A stretch of DNA of 64,000 nucleotides from Paraburkholderia phenazinium (lineage in GTDB: Bacteria; Pseudomonadota; Gammaproteobacteria; Burkholderiales; Burkholderiaceae). Within the stretch, counting starts at the first letter, position 1; each line of letters opens with the position of its first letter. A program made the position numbers and the translations under genes. Under the pieces are notes generated by a model, which saw only the letters and a program-made list of their open reading frames with translations, did no database searches and was not told where the DNA came from. The stretch spans positions 248,001 to 312,000 of the forward strand of contig NZ_FNCJ01000009.1 of NCBI RefSeq assembly GCF_900100735.1, read 5' to 3'. Positions 1-8,291 of this stretch are shown here, one piece after another.

Positions 1-338
1 AGCTCCGGATGGCGCTCGATGGCCATGCCGACGCCAAATACGGTCAGCGGCAGGCCGCGCTTTTCGAATTCGCGCAGGATGCGCCAGACACCGGCGCGCG
101 AGCCGTACTCGTAGATCGACTCCATGCTCATGTGGCGCGCCGGATAGGCGGCCGCGCCGACGATCTCCGAGAGGAACTGCTCCGAGCCCGGGTCGCCGTG
201 CAGCACGCAGTTTTCGCCGCCCTCTTCATAATTGAGCACGAATTGCACCGCGACGCGCGCTCGCCCCGGCCAGTTTGCCTGCACCGGGTGACGGCCGTAG
301 CCGATCAGGTCGCGTGGATAGTTCGAGTCGAGTGGCAT
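1..338 (-). CDS. puuE: Allantoinase PuuE, N-terminal part (cut by window edge)
   Basis: Reverse translation from the ATG at 338 gives a protein opening MPLDSNYPRDLIGYGRHPVQ, followed by a segment with NYEEGGENCVLHGD and MSMESIYEYGSRAGVWRILR. This is the N-terminus of the polysaccharide-deacetylase-type allantoinase family (PuuE), which opens the allantoin ring to allantoate in the cytoplasm. About 112 residues of an expected 300 or so are present; the rest lies beyond base 1. The hydantoin-type racemase and NCS1 permease upstream on the same strand fit a ureide catabolic operon. The family call is from remembered family sequence, not a search. Confidence 0.85.
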   Translation of the reverse strand, partial: MPLDSNYPRDLIGYGRHPVQANWPGRARVAVQFVLNYEEGGENCVLHGDPGSEQFLSEIVGAAAYPARHMSMESIYEYGSRAGVWRILREFEKRGLPLTVFGVGMAIERHPE

Positions 339-586
339 GGTTTGACGAATGCGTGGTGACAAAAACGGGGTGAAGAAACCTGAAACGCGCCTGAATCTCG
401 CGCCGACGCGGGCGGAAACCGCCAAGAATGCCCATTGATTCGCCCAGCGTCTGGTGGAACCAGTGTAGCGAAAACACCCGGGTGCGCCCATACACCCGGG
501 CAGATAGTGCGTGTCAGACCAGAAGTATGTGCGGGGCCGGCTGGCTGGGGGTTTGCGGTCCGGTGGGACTGGCGTTTACCCGGCCT

Positions 587-1360
587 TTAAAACCCGAAAC
601 GCGCCGGCGGTCTCACGGGATGCGCCTCCGTCGGACTAAACGCTTCGAACGCACCGTCATAGCGTTTCAGGAGCGGGCGCGCATAGTCGCCGCGCTTGGC
701 CGTGCCAAGCCGCAGCGTGACCAGCGCCTCCACCCACTTCACGGCCGCCGTGACGCCTTCGACCACCGGCACACCCAGTTCGCCCTGAATCTGCGCGCAC
801 AGCTCGGCCATCCCCGCACAACCGAGCACGATCGCCTCCGAGCCGTCCTCCTCGAGCGCCCGGCGACACTCTTCGAGAATGATACGGCGCGCCTCCGAGC
901 CGGGCTGGTCGAGTTCGAGCACGGCTACATCGGTCGCGCGCACGTTGTTGCAGAAGCGCGTCATGCCGTAGCGCTCGGCCAGATGCCAGGCCATGCCGCA
1001 GGTGCGCGCGAGCGTGGTCACCACCGAAAACGACGGCGCCAACACGCTCGCCACGTGCATCGCCGCTTCGGCAATGCCGATCACCGGCCCACGCGCCAGT
1101 TCGCGGGCCGCGTACAGCCCGGGGTCGCCAAAGCAGGCAATCACGTAGCCGTCGCAGCCGTCACGCTCGCCCGCCGCGACCTCCGCCAGCAGGCCGGGCG
1201 TGGCAAGCGCTTCGTCGTAATAGCCTTCGATCGACGGCGGCCCCATGGTCGGGCTGACCGCTATCACCTCGGTGCCGGGCGCGACCACCTCCCTTGCACA
1301 GCGCCCCATCGCGTCGGTCATCCGCTGAGTCGTGTTCGGGTTGATCAGTTTGATACGCAT
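587..1360 (-). CDS. Asp/Glu/hydantoin racemase family protein, probable allantoin racemase
   Basis: 257 residues, the usual length for the hydantoin/allantoin racemase family. The N-terminus (MRIKLINPNTTQRMTDAM) is the typical substrate-binding NPNT opening. The two catalytic cysteines expected for a cofactor-independent racemase are visible in ACFGDP (about residue 80) and LGCAGM (about residue 180). In this setting, between a PuuE allantoinase and an NCS1 ureide permease, the likely job is interconverting R- and S-allantoin so that a stereospecific allantoinase can use both. A hydantoin racemase role (HyuA/HyuE type) cannot be excluded. The gap to the permease upstream is 34 nt, consistent with one transcript. 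Confidence 0.85.
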   Translation of the reverse strand: MRIKLINPNTTQRMTDAMGRCAREVVAPGTEVIAVSPTMGPPSIEGYYDEALATPGLLAEVAAGERDGCDGYVIACFGDPGLYAARELARGPVIGIAEAAMHVASVLAPSFSVVTTLARTCGMAWHLAERYGMTRFCNNVRATDVAVLELDQPGSEARRIILEECRRALEEDGSEAIVLGCAGMAELCAQIQGELGVPVVEGVTAAVKWVEALVTLRLGTAKRGDYARPLLKRYDGAFEAFSPTEAHPVRPPARFGF

Positions 1361-1394
1361 CTCGTACTCCTGTTACGGCAGGCCTATCGGAAAC

Positions 1395-2888
1395 TCAGCG
1401 AAGCGTCAGCGCGCGGTAGAACACAGCGCCCAGCGCAGCACCGATAAACCACGAGAAATTCGCCATACCGTCGAGCGACGGCACCATCACGCAGATCACC
1501 GCGATCACCGCGGCAGGCAACAATGCCGCGACGGCCTTGTAATTCACACCGTTGCGGTACCAGTACGTCCCCGTTTCGGAGACGGTGTAAAGATCGTCCA
1601 GTACGATTTTCTGCCGCTTCACGAGGTAGAAATCGACGATCAGGACACCATACAAAGGTCCGATAAAGCTACCGAGCACGTCAAGGGTGTAGTGAATCAC
1701 CGCCGGGTTGTTGAAGAGGTTCCATGGCGTGATGAAAATCGATGCGACCGCGGCCAGCATCCCGCCCATCCGCCAACTAATGAGGCGCGGCGCGACGTTC
1801 GAAAAATCGAAGGCCGGCGAGACGAAGTTAGCCACGATATTGATCCCGATCGTCGCAATCGTAAAGGTCAGCGCACCGAGAATTACCGCCATCGGATAGT
1901 CGATCCGTCCGACCGTTTCGACCGGGTCCGTAATCAACTGCCCGAACACCGGCAGCGTGGCGGCGGTCGTCACCACGGTCACCAGCGAGAACGCCAGGAA
2001 GTTGACCGGTAAGCCCCAGAAGTTGCCCTTCTTCACGCTGCGGAAGCTCTTACCGTAACGCGAAAAGTCGCCGAAATTCAGCATCGGACCCGAGAAATAG
2101 GACACCACCAGCGAGATCGCGGTGATCATCACCGGCACCACGCCGAGCCCGTGATATTTGACGCCGCCCAGGTTGATGCCGATGTTTTGCCAGCCGGCGC
2201 GCCACACCATATAGCCCGCGAGGATGAACATCACCACGTAGACGGCTGGTCCGGCGAAATCGATAAACTTCTTGATCGTCTCCATGCCGTGCCAGAACAC
2301 CAGCGCCTGCAGCACCCATAGCAGCATGAAGCCGCCCCAGCCGAGCGCGGAAAGGCCCATGAAGCCATGCCGGTGCATGTCCGCATAGGGCAGCCATTGC
2401 GGGAAGAATTTGAGCACGACGATCACCAGCGCGCTCGACGCAAGATAGGTCTGAATCCCGTACCACGCAACAGCGATCAAACCGCGAATCACGGCGGGAA
2501 GGTTCGCCCCGAGCACACCGAAGGTCGCACGGCAGGCAACCGGATACGGCACACCGTTCTGCTGGCTCGGCTTGGCAATCAGGTTGCACAACAGGTTGAC
2601 GATCGTGATGCCGACCAGCAGCGCGATCAGCACCTGCCAACTGGTGAGGCCGAGAGCGAACAGACTGCCGGCGAATACATAACCGCCGACGCTGTGCACA
2701 TCCGACATCCAGAACGCGAAGATGTTATAGGCGCTCCACGTCTGATGGCGCAGCGGCGCGAGGTCTTCGTTAAATAGGCGCTCGCTGTAACCGGCCGGCA
2801 CCTCGGGATCGCCCGAAGAGTCGCCGCTGCTGAAGCCGGGATTGGCGGAAATCGCGGGATTATGCGGTGCTGCACTGAACTGAGCCAT
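1395..2888 (-). CDS. NCS1-family permease (allantoin/hydantoin/nucleobase:cation symporter)
   Basis: 497 residues with about 12 hydrophobic segments. The early motif LRHQTWSAYNIFAFWMSDVH is the conserved entry of NCS1 transporters, and the C-terminal LDDLYTV region also fits. The start at 2888 was chosen because AAGGAG lies 5 nt upstream; a longer frame to 2951 has no such site. It most likely imports allantoin or a related hydantoin across the inner membrane for the racemase and allantoinase downstream. A 30-nt inverted repeat 123 nt upstream of the start is a plausible operator. Exact substrate is inferred only from neighbours. Confidence 0.88.
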   Translation of the reverse strand: MAQFSAAPHNPAISANPGFSSGDSSGDPEVPAGYSERLFNEDLAPLRHQTWSAYNIFAFWMSDVHSVGGYVFAGSLFALGLTSWQVLIALLVGITIVNLLCNLIAKPSQQNGVPYPVACRATFGVLGANLPAVIRGLIAVAWYGIQTYLASSALVIVVLKFFPQWLPYADMHRHGFMGLSALGWGGFMLLWVLQALVFWHGMETIKKFIDFAGPAVYVVMFILAGYMVWRAGWQNIGINLGGVKYHGLGVVPVMITAISLVVSYFSGPMLNFGDFSRYGKSFRSVKKGNFWGLPVNFLAFSLVTVVTTAATLPVFGQLITDPVETVGRIDYPMAVILGALTFTIATIGINIVANFVSPAFDFSNVAPRLISWRMGGMLAAVASIFITPWNLFNNPAVIHYTLDVLGSFIGPLYGVLIVDFYLVKRQKIVLDDLYTVSETGTYWYRNGVNYKAVAALLPAAVIAVICVMVPSLDGMANFSWFIGAALGAVFYRALTLR

Positions 2889-3010
2889 GACTGCTCCTTG
2901 GGTGTAGGGACTGGCGATTGCGCATCGACGGGCACTGCATCCGTCACCCACAGCCCCTTCCAGGTCAGGAGGGGTCTTGCAGGCATGACGGCACCGCGGT
3001 TGTCTCTGTC

Positions 3011-3040
3011 CTTAGTTGCACATTTATCTGTACAACTAAG
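3011..3040. promoter_or_regulatory. 30-nt imperfect inverted repeat upstream of the permease operon
   Basis: Arms CTTAGTTGCACA and TGTACAACTAAG pair with one mismatch around a 6-nt centre. It lies in the 373-nt leader (2889-3261) between the GntR gene and the permease gene, at a position suited to an operator or promoter element. The half-sites contain TTGYACA, similar to half-sites bound by FadR-type GntR proteins. The rest of this leader shows no gene. Confidence 0.5.
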
Positions 3041-3261
3041 CACTTTTTGTTATCGCTTCGCCACTAACCGCGCTCTTGTGCCGAAGCGTTCTCGCGCACA
3101 CGGCCCGTCAGGGCGGCCGTATGCAGGCCGTGTGGACGAGCTTCGCCACACCGCCGGTTCGCGATGATTTGTCAGTTCAAATTCTGTGCGGCGCGCCCAA
3201 GCGCGCTTTTACTACGAGCGTATTGCTTACGCGCGTCGAGCGACGCGCGCGGGTGGACCAA

Positions 3262-3975
3262 TCAAGACGCCGCTTTTGCCGGCAACATGCCGAACACTTC
3301 GTGCAGATCCGCTGCGCCGCGCGCCGGCCTATCCAGCATCTTCAGCTCGACGCTTTGCAGGTGGCGCGACATCAGGGCGGCCGCCTCCTTCGCATTGCCG
3401 GTGTCGAGCGCGACGAGAATCGCTTCGTGGTCTTCGAACGAGCACGGGCTGCGGCCGAGCGACTCGTACAAAGCCGAAATCAAGGTCGAGCGTGCTACCA
3501 GCCCGTTCAGGCAGTCGCACAACACGGTATTGCCCGTGAGCGACGCCAGTTCGGTATGGAACTCGCCCGAGAGCCGGATCCAGGCCGAAAAATCGCGCGT
3601 TTCAAAAGCCTTGCGCTCTCGGCCGATCATGCTGCCGAGATGCTTCAGGCGGCGCGGGCCATGCCCGGAGCAGATCCGCTCCACCACCGCGAGTTCGATG
3701 ATGCGGCGCATCTCGAACACCTCATGGACTTCCTGCAGCGACGGACTCGCGACAAAAGCGCCGCGGTTCGGCTCGAGATCGACGAGCCGGTCGGTCGCCA
3801 GTAACGCGAGCGCCTGGCGAATCGGGCCACGCTTGACGCCGAATACTTCGCACAACTGCGCTTCAGTCAACTTGGCTCCAGGCGCCAGCCGATGCTCGAG
3901 GATTGCGGCACGAATGCGCTCGGCAATCGCGTCGGGTTTTGAACCATTCGAGGTGGCTAAGGAGAGGGTCGACAT
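3262..3975 (-). CDS. GntR family transcriptional regulator (FadR/FCD type)
   Basis: 237 residues. A winged helix at residues 15-85 (LTEAQLCEVFGVKRGPIRQA, then a wing ending LEPNRGAFV) is followed by an all-helical FCD ligand domain containing the metal-binding style motif EFHTELASLTGN and a late DHEAI with a downstream H in MSRHL. It lies directly upstream of, and in the same direction as, the ureide permease/racemase/allantoinase genes, so it probably represses them and is relieved by a pathway intermediate. Two copies of TTGTCAACAA upstream suggest autoregulation. Target and ligand are inference. Confidence 0.88.
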   Translation of the reverse strand: MSTLSLATSNGSKPDAIAERIRAAILEHRLAPGAKLTEAQLCEVFGVKRGPIRQALALLATDRLVDLEPNRGAFVASPSLQEVHEVFEMRRIIELAVVERICSGHGPRRLKHLGSMIGRERKAFETRDFSAWIRLSGEFHTELASLTGNTVLCDCLNGLVARSTLISALYESLGRSPCSFEDHEAILVALDTGNAKEAAALMSRHLQSVELKMLDRPARGAADLHEVFGMLPAKAAS

Positions 3976-4019
3976 GATATGCGTTCCGTTATGTTGCCCA
4001 TCTTAGGATGGACACAAAG

Positions 4020-4043
4020 ATTGTCAACAATTTCAATATTGAA
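4020..4043. promoter_or_regulatory. Two adjacent palindromes, candidate GntR operator
   Basis: ATTGTCAACAAT (4020-4031) and TTCAATATTGAA (4032-4043) are both perfect 12-bp palindromes, lying 45-68 nt upstream of the GntR start. The core TTGTCAACAA fits the TNGT-ACNA half-site pattern of FadR-type GntR proteins and recurs at 4161-4170. Confidence 0.5.
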
Positions 4044-4145
4044 TTTTCGACGATTGAAGTTCGACGACTGAGGCGTCCGCTCGGAGATTCGCTCAGATGG
4101 CTACTGGGCTTGGCTGTGAGAATAATTCATACGAATCGCCCCTCT

Positions 4146-4185
4146 TTTTGCTGGACTATTTTGTCAACAAAATAGTCCAGCAAAA
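4146..4185. promoter_or_regulatory. Perfect 18-bp inverted repeat with TTGTCAACAA at its centre
   Basis: Arms 4146-4163 and 4168-4185 are exact reverse complements around the loop TCAA. The centre repeats the TTGTCAACAA core found at 4021-4030. No U-tract follows the stem on either strand, so an operator or cruciform is more likely than a terminator. It lies in the 338-nt stretch 3976-4313, which holds no gene. Confidence 0.5.
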
Positions 4186-4244
4186 CTCAGCCCAGGTGCT
4201 GTGCGGAGCCTGATGCGACTGACCGTTAGTTGCCTTTTGTGCAC

Positions 4245-4270
4245 AAAAACAAAGCGGGCAGCGCCCGCTT
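4245..4270 (-). terminator. Rho-independent terminator after ldcA
   Basis: Read on the minus strand, an 8-bp stem (AAGCGGGC pairing with GCCCGCTT, 3-nt loop, 4252-4270) is followed by TTGTTTT. It lies 43 nt beyond the ldcA stop codon. Confidence 0.75.
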
Positions 4271-4313
4271 CGTCTCCAGCCCCATGCAAGATGGCGCTGC
4301 TCCCCTCCGAAGA

Positions 4314-5240
4314 CTAGCTGAGGTACGGGTAACCCGATACTGTCAGCTTAAAGCCATGCGCATCTGACACGAGATGCGCGTCCGCCCCAACCGGCAGCGT
4401 CAACAGGTTAGGGATATGGCCGAACTGCAGACCCGTGATCACCGGAATACCGATCACCGAGCGCACATGCTCGATCATCGCGTTCAGGTCGTAGCCGTTG
4501 TCGTACTCGAACGCCTTGCCGCCGGACAGATCGCCGATCACCAGCGCCTGCTGCCGCTCGAGGATGCCTGCCAGATGCAGTTGATACAGCGTCCGTTCGA
4601 TCCGGAACGGCTGCTCATTGACGTCCTCGACAAACAGGATGCCACCCTCGACCGGTGGCATATAGGGCGTGCCGACCAGCGAGGCGAGCACCGCCAGATT
4701 GCCGCCCCACAGCATGCCGCTGACGTCGACGGCTTGCGCCTGTGGCACGCTGCCTGTGACCGTGAAGGTCGGCTTCGTCAGCGCGTTCCAGAAGTGCTGC
4801 ATGGTGAACTCGCTGAGTTCCTCCGCGCCAAAGTCGCCCAGGAGCATCGGGCCGCCGAACGTCTTCAGCCCAGCCCGCGAGAGAAGCGCCAACTGGATCG
4901 CCGTGAAATCGCTGTGTCCGACCAGCGCGATGGGCTGATCGGTCAACCGGCGTTGCAGGCCTTCGTAATCGAGCCCGTGCAGGATGCGCACGGCGCCGTA
5001 GCCGCCGCGCACCGCGAGCACGATGTCCGGCAGTTTGCGTGACGGGTCGGCCAGGTGGTTCAGTTCGGCAGCACGCTCGCCGTCCGTGCCGGCGAAGCGC
5101 TGAAAGCGGCGCTCGGTTGCGTGGACGCCCTCGACGTGATGTCCTTGCGCATGCAACCGATGCAGCGCACGACGAATCGCCTCCGGGTCATGGGGATAGC
5201 CCGAAGGCGCGATCAGTTCGAAAGTGCGATGGGCAATCAT
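4314..5240 (-). CDS. ldcA: LD-carboxypeptidase (muramoyltetrapeptide carboxypeptidase, S66 family)
   Basis: 308 residues, the normal size for LdcA, a cytoplasmic serine peptidase that removes the terminal D-Ala from murein tetrapeptides during cell-wall recycling. The nucleophile is Ser110 in VGHSDFT, after the conserved RGGYGAVRIL segment. The catalytic Glu (ILFVEDVNEQPFRIER, about residue 210) and His (GLQFGHIPNLLTLP, near residue 280) are also visible. The start lies 27 nt after the tadA stop, so it is the last gene of a DUF1992-tadA-ldcA transcript closed by the terminator at 4245-4270. Confidence 0.92.
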   Translation of the reverse strand: MIAHRTFELIAPSGYPHDPEAIRRALHRLHAQGHHVEGVHATERRFQRFAGTDGERAAELNHLADPSRKLPDIVLAVRGGYGAVRILHGLDYEGLQRRLTDQPIALVGHSDFTAIQLALLSRAGLKTFGGPMLLGDFGAEELSEFTMQHFWNALTKPTFTVTGSVPQAQAVDVSGMLWGGNLAVLASLVGTPYMPPVEGGILFVEDVNEQPFRIERTLYQLHLAGILERQQALVIGDLSGGKAFEYDNGYDLNAMIEHVRSVIGIPVITGLQFGHIPNLLTLPVGADAHLVSDAHGFKLTVSGYPYLS

Positions 5241-5267
5241 GATCGCCAGTACGAAGAGTGATGGTTC

Positions 5268-5858
5268 TTAGAGTGATTCGGCTGACGGGGGTTCGCCGCG
5301 AGCCGCCTCGCGGGCTTCGCGCAACGCGCGCCGCCGTTCGGCAAAGAAGGACTTGAGCGCCGCGGCGCACTCGCTCTCCAGCGCACCGCCCACCACCGTA
5401 GTGTGATGATTGAGCTGCGGATTGGCAAACGCATCCACCACGCTGCCGCATGCGCCAGTCTTCGGATCGCGCGCGCCGAACACGACGCGGGCAATGCGCG
5501 CGTGCATGATGGCGCCGGCACACATCAGACAAGGCTCGAGCGTCACGTACAGCTCGCAACCGGGCAGGCGGTAATTTTCCAGCGTCTGGGCAGCGGCGCG
5601 CAACGCGACCATCTCGGCGTGCGCGGATGGGTCGTGTGCAGCGATCGGATGATTGAAGCCTCTCGCGATGACCTCGTCGCCGCGCACCAGCACGGCGCCC
5701 ACCGGCACTTCGCCAGCCGCGCGCGCTTCTTCGGCGGCGGCCTGGGCCAGCTTCATGAAATGGAGATCGCGTTCCGTGAAGGCGACGGGAACGGCTTGCG
5801 GTGCATCGGGTGGCGCATCATGCAGCGGTGCGCTGTTCGCGCTCGGCTGCTCGCTCAC
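5268..5858 (-). CDS. tadA: tRNA-specific adenosine deaminase TadA
   Basis: 196 residues. The zinc deaminase motifs are complete: HAEMVAL (proton-shuttling Glu) and TLEPCLMCAGAIMHARI (PCxxC zinc ligands), followed by the tRNA-recognition region with VFGARDPKTGACGS. TadA converts A34 to inosine in tRNA-Arg(ACG). The GTG at 5858 is chosen as start because it overlaps the stop of the upstream DUF1992 gene as GTGA, indicating translational coupling. The open frame extends further upstream to 6041, but that part is low-complexity Arg/Pro-rich sequence and lies on the DUF1992 gene. The first 25 residues are a variable extension. Confidence 0.92.
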   Translation of the reverse strand: MSEQPSANSAPLHDAPPDAPQAVPVAFTERDLHFMKLAQAAAEEARAAGEVPVGAVLVRGDEVIARGFNHPIAAHDPSAHAEMVALRAAAQTLENYRLPGCELYVTLEPCLMCAGAIMHARIARVVFGARDPKTGACGSVVDAFANPQLNHHTTVVGGALESECAAALKSFFAERRRALREAREAARGEPPSAESL

Positions 5859-6286
5859 TGCGGCCCCGGCAGACCGGCGGCTGCACCGGACAGGTCGCCC
5901 GGGTGACCGGCAGCGCCTGCGGCGCGTTCGGAGAGGCGCTCCGCAATCCGCCGGCAGTACTCGCGCGGCAACACCAGCGGGCCGCCGCGCAATGATTCGA
6001 GTGCCATGTCGAGCGCCAGCATCCGCGCCTGCAGGCGGCAACGGGCGGCACGGTCGCTGACCGCGTTCAGTTCGTCCTGCAGGTCGCGCAACGCCCGCAG
6101 TTGTTCGGCGGCGGGCGGCACAAAGCCCGCATTCTTCAGGATCCGGTTCGCGACGCGCACTTCCTGAGGCACCTGGACATCGTCCTCCTGCGCAAGTGCG
6201 ACACCTGCTCCCGGCAAATCGTCGAACTCACCGCGCGCTGCCGCGGCGGCTATACGCTGTTCAACTAACGCATCAAGCAATCTCAT
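5855..6286 (-). CDS. DUF1992 family protein (DnaJC28-like conserved domain, YhdN-like)
   Basis: 143 residues starting MRLLDALVEQRIAAAAARGE, matching the short bacterial DUF1992 proteins, which begin at exactly this motif. Conserved features are GEFDDLPGAG, then VPQEVRVANRILKNAGFVPP, and a helical C-terminus. The longer frame to 6349 adds unsupported sequence. The molecular function is unknown; in eukaryotes the domain is found in a DnaJ-subfamily protein. Its stop overlaps the tadA start by 4 nt. Confidence 0.88.
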   Translation of the reverse strand: MRLLDALVEQRIAAAAARGEFDDLPGAGVALAQEDDVQVPQEVRVANRILKNAGFVPPAAEQLRALRDLQDELNAVSDRAARCRLQARMLALDMALESLRGGPLVLPREYCRRIAERLSERAAGAAGHPGDLSGAAAGLPGPQ

Positions 6287-6598
6287 CTGCAGTCCACTAC
6301 GTTGCGGCCCACGCATTCTATCAGGGAGCAAGATGTAAGGTTCGACCATGAGGCTGACAAACCCCTCTGATTTTCGGATTCTGCGTATTTGAGGGCCATA
6401 GGGTGCCGCGTTAGGGTCATGGCTCTCGTAGCGGCCGCGCAGACCGGAGCTTTACGATTTGCTTTCGCAGCGCGGCCATCGCCCTTTATCGTAGCCAGTG
6501 ACTTCAAAGTGCTTATGCGTGCCGACCTGCCCTGCCCATCCCTTGTGACCCACTCGTCCGATGTCCGTTTCGACGCTAAACAAGCGGGCCGGCATGAC

Positions 6599-6769
6599 AT
6601 GGAAACCTGTTCCCCAAGACACCGCCAGCGCGGGCCATCGCTGCTGCGCACTGTGTTGGCGGGCCTCGCGGTGTCGATCGCGCTCTCGGGCTGCGGCGTA
6701 TTCTGCGGCGGCGCGGGCGGTAGCGGCGGGGGTTTCGCAGCCGGTTGCGCCACGGGCGTACGCTTTTGA
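6599..6769 (+). CDS. Possible small lipoprotein
   Basis: A 56-residue frame starting METCSPRHRQ, with a basic N-terminus, a hydrophobic segment (LLRTVLAGLAVSIA) and a lipobox-like LSGC, then a Gly/Cys-rich tail. It could be a small outer-membrane lipoprotein, but short GC-rich frames of this sort also arise by chance and no clear ribosome binding site is seen. The 312 nt before it (6287-6598) hold nothing I can support. Confidence 0.35.
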   Translation: METCSPRHRQRGPSLLRTVLAGLAVSIALSGCGVFCGGAGGSGGGFAAGCATGVRF

Positions 6770-6887
6770 CGCCCCCTCGTAAATTTCTGTAACGGGTGCG
6801 CGAACCGCTGTAATCTGGATCTCGCGCGCGCCCACTATGCTTCGGGCGCGCGGTGGCGCATCGCCACGACGCCCATCCCGCAGGACT

Positions 6888-8291
6888 ATGACTCGAGATC
6901 CAGACCACTCATCCCCGCAGCACAGCCGCGACCCAGCCGGCCATGACGATAGCCGCGAGGCTTTCCCGCTCGACCCGGCCCAGCATCGAGCGCTCGCCGA
7001 CGCGAGACGCGCTGCCGGTGACGAGCTTGGCGCCGTCGCCCATCTGATCGCCGCCCACACGCTGGACGCTTACGCGAGTGGCGCCGCCGACGCAACGGCC
7101 GCGAACCTCTGCGACGTCGCCACCGGCTACTTCATGAAAGGCGATCATGAGATCGCCGCGGCCTGGTATGAACTCGTCCTGACACTCGACCCGAACCTCG
7201 CGATTGCCTGCCAGAACCTCGCCGCGATCCACGCCGGCGCGGGACGCACCGCCGCGGCCGATGCCTGGCGCGAACGCGCTTACCGGCTGCAGCGCGTGTT
7301 CGTCGAACAGGCGCCCGGCCATACACGCCGTGTACTGTTGCTGTGCGCGGGCCGCGCCTCGGGCAACGTGCCGTTCGACGCGCTGTTGCCCGGCGCGATC
7401 AACTGCAGGATCAAATACGCCGTCGATTACGCGGACGAAGCCGAAGACGCGCAGCTCCCGTCGTTCGATCTGGTGTTCAATGCAATCGGCGAGCCGGATG
7501 TCGCCGCGCCGCTCGCCGCGCGGCTCGAGCGCTTCACGTCCAGTCTGAAGTCAAACCCGGCGGCCCGCAGCGCCCGAGCGCTGCTCAACCCGCCCGCCGG
7601 CGTCGCGCGGACTGCGCGCCACCGCATCCCCGCATTGCTCGGTGATCTGCACGATGTGCAAGTCGCGCAATGCATCCGCGTCGACACTGCGCCGGCCTCG
7701 CCCGAAGCGCTCGCCGCAATGCTAGCCGACAGCGGTATTGCGCTGCCGGTGTTAGCCCGCCCAGCGGCGGCTCACGGCGGCGAAGGACTGGTTCGCTGCG
7801 ACGACCTAAGCGCGCTGCTGACGCGGCTACGAAATTACGAAGCAGGTCCACAGTACCTGACTGCGTATCGCGATACCCGCTCGGCGGACGGCTACTACCG
7901 CAAGTACCGGATGATTTTCGTCGACCGCGAGCCGTTTCCTTATCATCTGGCGATCTCGCCGCACTGGATGGTCCACTACTTCTCGGCAGAGATGGAAGGG
8001 CATGCGTGGAAGCTGGACGAGGAGCGGCGTTTCCTGGAAGATCCCGCCGCGGCGTTAGGCGAGCGCGCACTGCAGGCGATTGCTGCGATCGGCCGCCGGC
8101 TCGAACTCGATTACGCCGGGATCGACTTCACACTCCTGCCCGACGGGCAGGTTTTCGTCTTCGAGGCCAACGCCACCATGCTGGCGCACTATGAGCGCAG
8201 CACGGGAGCGCTGGCACACAAGAATCCTTTTGTCCAACATATCGTCGACGCGTTCGAACGGTTGTTGAAGCGTCGCACGGCGGTTGAATGA
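6888..8291 (+). CDS. TPR-containing ATP-grasp domain protein
   Basis: 467 residues. Residues about 30-130 form TPR-like helices (for example EIAAAWYELVLTLDPNLAIACQNLAAIHAGAGRTAAADAW split over two helices). The C-terminal half resembles an ATP-grasp ligase: LARPAAAHGGEGL (nucleotide loop), YRKYRMIFVD, HLAISPHW and the metal-binding ending DYAGIDFTLLPDGQVFVFEANATM. ATP-grasp enzymes join a carboxylate to an amine or thiol through an acyl phosphate. The start at 6888 follows AGGA; an earlier ATG at 6837 has no such site. The stop overlaps the SerC-like gene as ATGA, so both products probably work together. Substrate unknown. Confidence 0.75.
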   Translation: MTRDPDHSSPQHSRDPAGHDDSREAFPLDPAQHRALADARRAAGDELGAVAHLIAAHTLDAYASGAADATAANLCDVATGYFMKGDHEIAAAWYELVLTLDPNLAIACQNLAAIHAGAGRTAAADAWRERAYRLQRVFVEQAPGHTRRVLLLCAGRASGNVPFDALLPGAINCRIKYAVDYADEAEDAQLPSFDLVFNAIGEPDVAAPLAARLERFTSSLKSNPAARSARALLNPPAGVARTARHRIPALLGDLHDVQVAQCIRVDTAPASPEALAAMLADSGIALPVLARPAAAHGGEGLVRCDDLSALLTRLRNYEAGPQYLTAYRDTRSADGYYRKYRMIFVDREPFPYHLAISPHWMVHYFSAEMEGHAWKLDEERRFLEDPAAALGERALQAIAAIGRRLELDYAGIDFTLLPDGQVFVFEANATMLAHYERSTGALAHKNPFVQHIVDAFERLLKRRTAVE

